Of a stretch of 64,000 nt of DNA, positions 36,184-45,666 are shown piece after piece. The translations under genes and the position numbers were made by a program. The stretch is from Siphonodentalium dalli (Eukaryota; Mollusca; Scaphopoda; Gadilida; Siphonodentaliidae): assembly GCA_032622095.1 (NCBI GenBank), contig CP136065.1, positions 62,727,094 through 62,791,093 on the forward strand. Reading direction: 5' to 3'. Position 1 is the first letter of the stretch. Each line of letters starts with the position of its first letter. The notes below the pieces were generated by a model that was given only the letters and a program-made list of their open reading frames with translations, did not search any database and was not told where the DNA came from.

Positions 36184-38180
36184 TAGCAGGTTAGCCCGCC
36201 ACTGGCGGCAATCGTCAGAAACATGACAATTTTTAAGTTTTAATTTTAATTGTGCCTTTTTAAGTTTTTAATTGAATTTTTAGTTTTTAAATTTTACCCG
36301 ATTTTTTTGGGGGTTTTCAATGAGTTAATTGTGCCTTTTTAATTTTTTAATTGAATTTTTTGTTTTTCAATTTTACCCGATTTTTTTTTTTTTTTCAATG
36401 AACCCGTCCATGACACTTCCCGTATTTAGCAAGTTTGAGCTCAATCGGTTCGAGTCTATAAAGGACACACACATATATATGACACTTCCCGTAGGTAGCA
36501 AGTTTGAGCTCAATCGGCATTCCCTGGAATTTCCCAGTCAATATTTAGCAAGTTTGAGCTCAATCGGCTCGAGTCTATAAAGGACACACTCATATATATG
36601 ACACTTCCCGTAGGTAGCAAGTTTGAGCTCAATCGGCATTCCCTGGAATTTCCCAGTCACCAACGCGGCGTAATTTAAGTACGCATAGTAATCCATGATG
36701 TCTTATAAGCCGACATTGCCGTGGGGATGCCGTGGGGGTCTAATCCGATGAATATGTCCCCGTTCCTAGGAAGCGAGTTCCAGATAATGTAAACAAACGC
36801 CACCCCCCGTTCAGTATGCGAAATTTCGAGCGATAACGTTGTAAATAAACGCTCTTTTTATAGCGACGCGTCATATACAACGCTCATTAAATTATCACTT
36901 GATTAACCACCGCAGGCCGTTCGCGGTGATTTTGATGATTGGGAGTGGAGAAAGGGTGCTCAGAGCTTCTCCAAAACGCGACAACTACGGTGTCCGTGGG
37001 TTTTTACCCTTAGATGGGAAGTTTGAACTCAATCGAGCCAGCCGTTTTCGATTCTATAAAGTACACACATATATATATACGGAGTTCTCAAAATATATAG
37101 TATAGACTTCGTCCGGGCTTTGACCTTGAATTGTCTATTTTGAAGGCCAAGGTCAAGTGGGGTCACGATTTGACCCGTCCAAAACACTGCCCGAACAAAT
37201 GTACCCGACAAAAGTACCCCGTCGAAATCCATCCGGTTTTACCCGATTTGACCTTGAATTGATCATTTTGAAGGTCAAGGTCAGGTCGGGGTCACGATTT
37301 GATCCGTCCAAAACACCCAGTGGGCAAAAGTAACCCTATGTATAAAATTTCGTCGAAATACCATCAAAATTGGCGATTTGACCTTGAATTGACCCGATTT
37401 CAAGGTCAATGTCACGTCGCACGGGCAAATGAATATGCTTATGAGACTCCTCATACGAAAATACACCCACATACCAAGTTTCATCGAAATCCCGTGATAT
37501 TCGGGCGTTTGACCTTGAAATGACCCGATTTCAAGGTCAAGGTCACGTCGCACGGGCAAATCAATAGGCATATGTCACCCCCGGCCGAAAATACCCACTC
37601 TGCAGATGCTAATAACGTTGAATGGTAAACAAAACGCTCTTTATAGCAATGCGTCAAAAACAAACGCTCATTAAATTATGACTTGATTAACCACCGCGGT
37701 GCCGATTGCGGTAGACGCTCAGTACGATAACATTGTATTGAACTGAAAACAAACGCTTCCCGTCCTGAAATCATCTCTCTGCATAATATTTCGAGGGATA
37801 AAATTGCATTGAATTGAAAACAAACGCCGGCTTCCCGTCGTGAAAATCTCTCTGCATAATATTTCGAGCGACAGGCTACAATCTCTCTGCAGATGCTAAT
37901 AACGTTGAATGGTAAACAAAATGCTCTTTATAGCGATGCGTCAAAAACAAACGCTCATTAAATTGTGACTTGATTAACCCCCGCCGTGCCTTTGCGGTGA
38001 TTTGGGAGTGGATAAAGGGTGCTCTGAGCTTCTCCAAAACGCGATCACGGCGGTGTCGGTGGGATTTTACACTTACATACGAAATTTGAGCTCAATCTGT
38101 ACACGCGTTTTGGATTCTATGAAGTACCCACACACATATATACATATATATATACGGAGTTCTCAAAATATATAGTATAG
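34486..38180 (-). mobile_element. nest of Helitron-like non-autonomous repeats
   Basis: At least three units start with CTAGCAG-TTAGCCC and a hairpin (CCCGCCACTGGCGGG at 34498-34512, related ones at 35513-35527 and 36195-36209). Read on the minus strand this is a hairpin about 10 bases before CTAG followed by T, as at Helitron 3' ends. Between them recur blocks with TCAAGGTCA, a block ending GAGTCTATAAAGGA plus ATATAT, and GATTAACC-plus-GAGTGGAGAAAGGGTGCT. A TA microsatellite (about 36148-36182) and similar TATA-rich ends (37060-37110, 38130-38180) mark unit borders. No Rep/helicase coding sequence is present. A CA repeat follows at 38188-38232. Confidence 0.5.
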
Positions 38181-38583
38181 AAGATAGATACACACACACA
38201 CACACACACACCCACACACACACACACACACCCTTACCTGTTTTAGGCGCCAATCGAGGACCCACGACGGAACACCACCAAATGAGGACTTTAGTTTTAC
38301 CAATAGATAGCGAGAAAAGAAATGACTGTTGATATTCTCTATGTGTCTACTAACGTGTTTAAGGGTATACATTTGCTGCAATATTGAATATTTAGAACGT
38401 GACTTTTGTCCAGCAAATGGGGACCTCGTGTGTAACAATTGAGGACTCGATTTACACACCTCTGATTCATGAATGCACACGGTCAATTACGGACATAGAC
38501 ACAACAACGCCTTCCGAGGACCAACTGATGCAGGCTACCAAATGGAGACTATCCCGGCATTATAACATGTTCGACGAACACTA

Positions 38584-40068
38584 GGCCAAAACGAAGAATA
38601 CCTGTGTTTAGGGTAACCCGCCCGCCCCTACTCAAAACCTGCCGCCAAATTCCATTTTATCGTTTTTCAAAAATAAATTCCATTTTATCGTTTTTCAAAA
38701 ATTTCCTCCGACTTCATTTTATTTTTTTTATAATTAGGAATTCGCGACTACGGAATTAGCTTAAACAAGTAAACCATTTCCTTGCAAATATCGTCAATTC
38801 TCGAAAAACGGAAGTGCCGCCATTGTTGTTGAAGTATATTCGTATTCCCTCGTCATTGTTCGGCAAACCTCGCCGATTTCTCGAAAGCGGAAACCAGAAA
38901 ACACGCGATACTTGTGCCGGAATATGTATTAACTAGCAAAACGAAAGTAACCGGATATTTTGCCGATTGCACATGGCGATTGAATAAGGCGGAAACACTT
39001 CCGTGTGCGGATAGATCCTGCATTTTAGCCATTAAACTTCACAAATGCGTTCATATGAATCAGAATAGAAACATCATGGCGCCTGTCAACTATAGCACAG
39101 ACATGTTGTCGTGCGTGAACCGGTACCACACGGATTCTGAACTGACAGAAAAGGACATAGTAATAAAATGTCAGATTAAAAATAATTCTGACACTTTTGA
39201 AATCGACCCAAAGCTCAAAATTCCTGGCATTATTATAGTTTATCCACCTCTCACCGCATCCACCCTGAAAATTATAAGCCTGTCGTAACATGAGTCTGTG
39301 TGTACCCATGCAGTAGGAGTGGTATGTGCCTGGTAGAACTTAATTTTTTCCTAGTAGAACTATTTCTCATTAAATATTCATTAGTTCTACAGAAAACCGG
39401 ACCCGATTAATCAACATCTTCTGTGTCGCAATGATCCGAATGCAACATCAGTCATAGGGTAATCAATGCACATATATTGTTCTTGGTGCTTACTTTGTTT
39501 TACATGTGTGAATGCCACCACCGCTTTGCATATTGATTATGTTATGTACATCACGTTGGCGTTGCCGCATGTATGTGCCATTTCCAATAGAGGAACTCTT
39601 GTTAAATTCACCTTCTGAGTTGAATATTTCGCAAAATTTCTTAGTATTCGAGTCGGTGGATAAACAAAATATCATTTTAAAGTGTCTTGTGTGGGAAATT
39701 GAACAGTAATATGTCCACTCGTATGATTTGGCCTGTAATATCCGAGCTTCAGCGTGAACATAAACCGTTTAATTTTCAACACTAGACACTTATTCTATAT
39801 ATAATATCATTTAATATCATGCTGTATACATGTCATTGAACTTCTGCAACACCATTAAACTAAAGCTACTATGACATTGATTAGTGTGACAATGACTTGC
39901 CCAAGCTATATACGAGTGACACTGGCAGACGACTAGAAGGCACGAATACTTAAATACTATTCCCCTTGAAAAATAAAATGAAAAAATTAAATAAAATGAA
40001 GAATCGCCCGCCCGCCCCTGTTTTTTCCCTCATGTTACCCTAAACTCAGGTATTCTTCCTTTTGGCCC
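38584..40068. mobile_element. 1.5-kb TA-flanked DNA element
   Basis: The left end reads GGCCAAAACGAAGAATACCT and continues GTGTTTAGGGTAAC. The right end in reverse complement reads GGGCCAAAAGGAAGAATACC and continues TGAGTTTAGGGTAAC. Both ends are flanked by TA. Inverted similarity continues inward (CCGCCCGCCCC, then ATTTTAT-rich tract). It encloses one open frame of 124 codons and no recognised transposase. Confidence 0.7.
38914..39288 (+). CDS. hypothetical 124-residue frame in the 1.5-kb element
   Basis: I do not recognise this frame. It starts MPEYVLTSKTKVTGYFADCT and contains five further cysteines (LPCADRSCILAI, HKCVHM, SCVNRY, IKCQIK) and a hydrophobic end. It has no signal peptide and no DDE-type pattern. 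It is the only long frame between the inverted ends of the element, so it may be a captured or remnant gene piece. Chance cannot be excluded at this length. Confidence 0.3.
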   Translation: MPEYVLTSKTKVTGYFADCTWRLNKAETLPCADRSCILAIKLHKCVHMNQNRNIMAPVNYSTDMLSCVNRYHTDSELTEKDIVIKCQIKNNSDTFEIDPKLKIPGIIIVYPPLTASTLKIISLS

Positions 40069-40349
40069 TATGGAGCTCATTATGGCAAGTGGTATTGTTT
40101 TACAAATGCATGGATTGTGTGTATTATTTTCGGTGTGAGTCCTGACGAAGAAGTATTTTTCTCTAAATTACTATACTGTACATCGCGTATTTTTCCTGTT
40201 TATGTCATAAACTTGTACGTTTTTTTTATGACTGGTACCAAACATATTCTGGTATAAGATTTGATCAGTCGCCACTGGTTGTCACTAATATGAATCATAC
40301 TTGACACATAGTGGGGCAACCACACATGCTGTATCCCGAATTTGCTTTT

Positions 40350-41054
40350 CATCACCAACGCAGGTCCTGTCATAAAATAATTAATGCTGCACCAGCACAA
40401 ATGCCGTCATGAAATGGTTAATGCTGCACCAATGCAGCTCCCGTCATAAAATGGTTAATACTGCACCAGCACAGCTCCCGTCATGAAAGGGTTAATGCTG
40501 CACCAGCACAGCTCCCGTCATGAAAGGGTTAATGATGCACCAACGCAGCTCCCACCATGGAAGGGCTAATGCTGCACCAGCACAGCTACCCGTCATGAAA
40601 GGGTTAATGCTGCACCAGCACAGATCCCATCATAAAATAATTAATGCTGCACCAACGCAGCTCCCGTTATGAAATAATTAATGCTGCACCAGCACAGCTC
40701 CCGTCATGAAATGGTTAATGCTGCACCAGCGCAGCTCCCGTCATGAAAGGGTTAATGCTGTTGCACCAACGCAGCTCCCATCATAAAAGAATTAACGCTA
40801 CACCAGCACATCTCCCGTCATGAAATAATTAATGCTGCCCCAACGCAGCTCCCGTAATGAAATAATTAATGCTGCACCAGCACATCTCCCGTCATAAAAA
40901 GGTTAATGTTGCACCTGCGCAGCTCCCCGCCATGGAAAGGTTAATGCTGCACCAGCACAGCTCCCTTCATGAAAGGGTTAATGCTGCACCAACGCAGCTC
41001 CCGTCATGAAATGGATATTGCTGCACCAGCACAGCTCCCGTCATGAAAGGGTTA
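40350..41054. repeat. 40-bp satellite array, left block
   Basis: About seventeen units of roughly 40 bp, each like GCTGCACCAGCACAGCTCCC followed by GTCATGAAAGGGTTAAT. Variants alternate between CCAGCACAG and CCAACGCAG and between GAAAGGGTTAAT and AAATAATTAAT. The final 449 bp (40606-41054) is almost identical to 44166-44614. Confidence 0.95.
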
Positions 41055-44000
41055 TATATATATTCTTTATTGCCTCCTCGTGGGAGAGAGTGTACATGTA
41101 GAGCATGACAGTGTGTTTGATATTTACAGGTGCAAATTATATACAATATAATAGGTACATATACAATTATTTGTATGGTCGCGCCGGCAATTCGGCAGAA
41201 ATATTGTGCGTGGGATAAGCACATGCGTTCGGCGGGATTCATGATCTGATGGTCAGGAATAGTCCAACTTCGATAAAGGTTTCATGCCATGGGTTGAGAT
41301 GAGATCCTGTATAATAGCGACGTTTTTTAATTGTTAGATATGACATGCGGACACTGACATATGTATAAGCTATACTACCCAGATCGATTACCAGAACTTG
41401 TTAATAATCGAGATCAAAGTACGACCTCATGTGCATCACATAGTAATTTAATATGCGTGAGATTTGTGTTGGGGTTACCCAAATAAGCTAGTTAAGCAAT
41501 GAGCAATTTGACGAAATGATCTGACTATGAACGCTCACAATGGTGACATTTAAGAACATAACCATTATCTACATTATGTATTTCGGTGGTCACATAACTG
41601 TGAAATATTCATTTAGTTATCGATTAACAGGTGTGGTGGTCTTAGTGTACGAATAGATCAATCTCATGACAGTGGTAGACATCTGATGTTAGTAAATCGA
41701 TACACATATTATATTAGTCAATTAGGTGATGTTCAATGTCTTCACGATTCTGCTAGAAAATAGCAAAACATATGCTGTTTCAATGACTACATTGTCAATT
41801 GCTGGTGCCAACTCCACTGGAATATGCACACAGGAGCCACCGAGGATAATCGCCATCAATTGTTGAAGCGACATGCTGTCCAGGAACATATACATTGGAA
41901 TACCATATTTGTCAATAATAAGGTTCCAATAATTATATCGCATCTGGATAATCGCATCCGAGCTACATGTCCAAATTACGTGCATCAATTCATTGTTGTA
42001 TCTCGAACCACACTTAAGACACAGAACATTATTGTCATATGTAGTTTTATTGAGGAGTAAGGCCAGGTGTTTTAGTGCCACGGTGTGCGGACGATTTCTA
42101 CGCATTAATTCCCATATGTTCCAGCTGTCCAGTGGATGCGGGTGACACTGTACCAACATAGCCAAGCTAGTCGTGGTACATGTAGAGTTGAACCACTCTG
42201 CACAATAGTTTTGTTCAACGGCCTGATGACTGTGTTTTTTCCAGATATCATCAGAAGGGAATATTCCGTTATCTAGGAAATCGGTGAGGAAATGTCTGAG
42301 GTTGTATCTGTCCAAGATTCGAAAGATGTCAGCGACAAACCCGGAAAATATCCTGCCGAATAAAGTATACTGGTATGTTTTGAATAGAAACAACCTGAGT
42401 GGAATTTGATGTCCAATCGGCAGGTGGATTAGCTTCCCAAGAAAGGAGAGTTTTCTAATATGAATTTCTCTTTCTATCGTCATCAACCCGAGGAGTCCCA
42501 AAGCGAGATGAGTTGGGGATCTGGTAGGCAGTGATTGGCTGTGCTTGACACATGTCCGATACGATCTATCCAGTGTGAGTAGTGCGGATGCTTTGTCCAT
42601 GGGAAACAACTCAGATCCATACATTGCTCGAGGAATAACTACGTTTTTCAAAAGTTTAGATAGCACAGACGGAGAACGTGAATGCAGAATACGTTTGCCA
42701 GCTAGTCCGAAGTATGTGCTCCTCATTTTATGCGACATTTTCTTTGAGCGGATCGAGGTGATATCGAATTTTCCTTGAATTATGCCTAGGTGTGTGCATT
42801 CGGTAACCTCTTCAATTGTTTGTTCTCCAAGTTTCCAGGTTCTTGAAATATCGTGTTGTCTTTCAGTTTCGTTAAATATAACGACTTTACTCTCTGTGTT
42901 AGAAAAATTGAAGCTCCATTTCGTACTATATTCATGACATGTGGAGAGCATTTTGTCAAGACCAGCTTTAGTGAGTGAGATTATAGCGATGTCGTCTGCT
43001 GTTGTTGGGGCAGCACATGTTATATTGTGAATAGTGAGACCTTCTGGTGAGTTGGCGAGTTGTTGAAGCAGTTCATTCACGTAGACCAGGTAGAAGAACG
43101 GGGAGCTTACGGCCCCCTGGCGGGTTCCTTGTGCGATTCGAATAGAGTTAGAAATATTTCCATTGCACACAACACGGCTACTGTAGTCTGCATGCATATT
43201 GCGGAAAATGCGCAACAGCTTTCCTCGAATTCCTAACTCATGGAGTTTGAATATAAGTCCTGCATGCCAGACGCGATCAAACGCCTTTTGAGAGTCCAAG
43301 TAACACACAAAAGCTCGAGATCCCATGTCCGATGCATAAGACACTGATTCCTGCATTATGAACGACGTCATCAAACAGCTCATATTCTTTTGGAAGCCGC
43401 TTTGAAGTTCATTGGGGAAATGTGATGTCACTGAACTAGAACTGATGCGGTTCATAAGAATTGCTTCAAATATTTTGTACAAAACCGGCAGTAAAGTGAT
43501 GGCACGGTAACTGTCAGGTAAATGCCGAGGTTTCGGGTCGCCCTTGAAGAAAGGTAATATGAGTCCAGTTTTCATGTCTCGTGGTATGCTTTCTAGACTA
43601 AGAATGCCATTGTAAAACGTACACAATAGATCAAGGAATGATTCAGGTGAGTGAAGCAAGTGTTCATTCACTATGTTGTCTATTCCACCAGCTTTGTTTC
43701 TGTTGAGGTGGCGAATAACAGTGTTGATTTCCAATGCGGAAATAGGCTTGCACAAGAAAGAAGAGGAATAGTCTTGGTGCCCAGGATCTAGAATATCTCT
43801 CAACTGGTTATCTACATGTTCTTCGAATGACGGCTCCTTGTGTGGAGATTTGGAATATAGATGAGAGAAGTAGTCCCTCCATCCCGAAAGAAGATCAAAG
43901 GGATCACGCACCATTTTACCGTTGAATTCCATTTCCGACGTAGTTGCTTGTTTGGTGTTATCAGAATTGAGAAGCTTCCAGAAAGCTGTTTGGTCACGGA

Positions 44001-44165
44001 TTGCAAAATTTTCAAGGTTATCACAAAGCTGTTGCTTCAGCTCAGACGTTTCACGGCGTAGTACACGACGAAAGTTTCGCTTCGCATTCTTGTACATCAT
44101 GTAAGTCGCCGATGCGGTGGAGTGTGACTTTCCGTCTTGAATCCATTTTTGTCGACAATCCATCG
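41055..44165 (-). mobile_element. 5'-truncated LINE inserted in the satellite
   Basis: A 3.1-kb minus-strand insertion between two nearly identical 449-bp satellite segments. The 3' end (left) carries AATAAAG and finishes in TATATATA rather than poly-A. The 5' end (right) lacks the endonuclease domain, as expected of a truncated copy. The coding part has no stop or frameshift. Confidence 0.85.
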
Positions 44166-44193
44166 AATGCTGCACCAGCACAGATCCCATCAT
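41722..44193 (-). CDS. LINE reverse transcriptase, 823 codons, endonuclease missing
   Basis: Encodes the C-terminal two thirds of a non-LTR retrotransposon ORF2. Visible palm motifs are FVCYLDSQKAFDRVWHAGL (motif A) at about 300, GTRQGAVSSPFFYLVYVNEL (motif B) at about 365 and T-A-D-D-I-A (motif C, usually YADD) at about 410. The thumb (HLGIIQGKFD) follows, and a C-terminal CLKCGSRYNNELMHVIWTC is a zinc-knuckle-like CCHC. The protein would copy its own RNA at a nicked target; without the apurinic-type endonuclease it is unlikely to be autonomous. The first nine or so codons come from the satellite (minus strand of the unit), so the ATG is not native. The uninterrupted frame suggests recent insertion. 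Confidence 0.9.
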   Translation of the reverse strand: MMGSVLVQHSMDCRQKWIQDGKSHSTASATYMMYKNAKRNFRRVLRRETSELKQQLCDNLENFAIRDQTAFWKLLNSDNTKQATTSEMEFNGKMVRDPFDLLSGWRDYFSHLYSKSPHKEPSFEEHVDNQLRDILDPGHQDYSSSFLCKPISALEINTVIRHLNRNKAGGIDNIVNEHLLHSPESFLDLLCTFYNGILSLESIPRDMKTGLILPFFKGDPKPRHLPDSYRAITLLPVLYKIFEAILMNRISSSSVTSHFPNELQSGFQKNMSCLMTSFIMQESVSYASDMGSRAFVCYLDSQKAFDRVWHAGLIFKLHELGIRGKLLRIFRNMHADYSSRVVCNGNISNSIRIAQGTRQGAVSSPFFYLVYVNELLQQLANSPEGLTIHNITCAAPTTADDIAIISLTKAGLDKMLSTCHEYSTKWSFNFSNTESKVVIFNETERQHDISRTWKLGEQTIEEVTECTHLGIIQGKFDITSIRSKKMSHKMRSTYFGLAGKRILHSRSPSVLSKLLKNVVIPRAMYGSELFPMDKASALLTLDRSYRTCVKHSQSLPTRSPTHLALGLLGLMTIEREIHIRKLSFLGKLIHLPIGHQIPLRLFLFKTYQYTLFGRIFSGFVADIFRILDRYNLRHFLTDFLDNGIFPSDDIWKKHSHQAVEQNYCAEWFNSTCTTTSLAMLVQCHPHPLDSWNIWELMRRNRPHTVALKHLALLLNKTTYDNNVLCLKCGSRYNNELMHVIWTCSSDAIIQMRYNYWNLIIDKYGIPMYMFLDSMSLQQLMAIILGGSCVHIPVELAPAIDNVVIETAYVLLFSSRIVKTLNIT

Positions 44194-45377
44194 AAAATAA
44201 TTAATGCTGCACCAACGCAGCTCCCGTCATGAAATAATTAATGCTGCACCAGCACAGCTCCCGTCATGAACTGGTTAATGCTGCACCAGCGCAGCTCCCG
44301 TCATGAAAGGGTTAATGCTGTTGCACCAACGCAGCTCCCATCATAAAAGAATTAACGCTGCACCAGCACATCTCCCGTCATGAAATAATTAATGCTGCCC
44401 CAACGCAGCTCCCGTAATGAAATAATTAATGCTGCACCAGCACATCTCCCGTCATAAAAAGGTTAATGTTGCACCTGCGCAGCTCCCCGCCATGGAAAGG
44501 TTAATGCTGCACCAGCACAGCTCCCTTCATGAAAGGGTTAATGCTGCACCAACGCAGCTCCCGTCATGAAATGGATATTGCTGCACCAGCACAGCTCCCG
44601 TCATGAAAGGGTTAATGCTGCACCAACGCAGCTCCCGGCATAAAAAAGGTTAATGCTGCACCAGCACAGCTCCCATCATAAAATAATTAATGCTGCACCA
44701 GCACAGCTCCCATCATAAACAATTAATGGTGCACCAGCACAGTTCATTTCGTGAAAGGGTTAATACTGCACTGACGCAGCTCCCGCCACGAAAGGGTTAA
44801 TGCTGCACCAACGCAGTTCCCATAATAAAATAATTAATGCTGCACCAACGCAGGTCCCGTCGTGAAATAATTAATGCTGCACCAGCGCAGCTCCCGTCAT
44901 GAAAGGGTAAATGCTGCACCAGCGCTGCTCCCATTATGAATGGGTTAATGCTGCACCAACACAGCTCCCGTCATGAAATAATTAATGCTGCACCAGCACA
45001 GCTCCCGTCATGAAAGGGTTAATGCTGCACCAGCGCAGCCCCCATCATGAATGGGTTAATGCTGCACCAACGCAGCTCCCATCATAAAAAATGCTAATGC
45101 TGCACCAGCACAGCTCCCATCATAAAATAATTAATGTTGCACCAGCACAGTTCCTTTCATGAAAGGGTTGTTAATGCTGCACCAACGCAGCTCCCGTCGT
45201 GAAAGGGTTAATGCTGCATCAGCACATCTCCCCGTCATGAAAGGGTTAATGCTGCACCAGCACAGCTCCCGTCGTGAAATTGTTAATGCTGCACCAGCAC
45301 AGCTCCCGTAATAAAAACATTAATGCTGCACCAGCGCATCTCCCATCGTGATATGGTTAATGCTGCACCTACGCAGC
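44166..45377. repeat. 40-bp satellite array, right block
   Basis: About thirty units of the same 40-bp monomer. The first 449 bp duplicates 40606-41054. The array stops at ACGCAGCAAACATGACG. Confidence 0.95.
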
Positions 45378-45666
45378 AAACATGACGTAAATGACGCCAC
45401 GAGCGGTGGCATTTCATCTCGTTGTTCCACTACCGATTCCGCAATTTTAAACAGTTGCTAATCGGTCAGTTGCTAAGTCACGTGTCAATTTCGCTAAATA
45501 GCATACACTCTTTCCTGAATTTCCTCTCATCGTATAGAAAATATAAAAAAAAAATATATGACGTCATTCACCTGCCTAAGGTATAAACAACCACGCTCGC
45601 CTGCGGAGAGCTGGTGGTTGCTATAATAATTGCATGTTCAAGGACACATCGATTCATACATATTTA
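45378..45666. other. spacer between satellite and palindromic element
   Basis: No gene recognised; one A-rich run near 45546. Confidence 0.4.

Noticed and set aside
40350-45377. CRISPR-like array
   Set aside because: Forty-bp units without spacers; typical satellite DNA.
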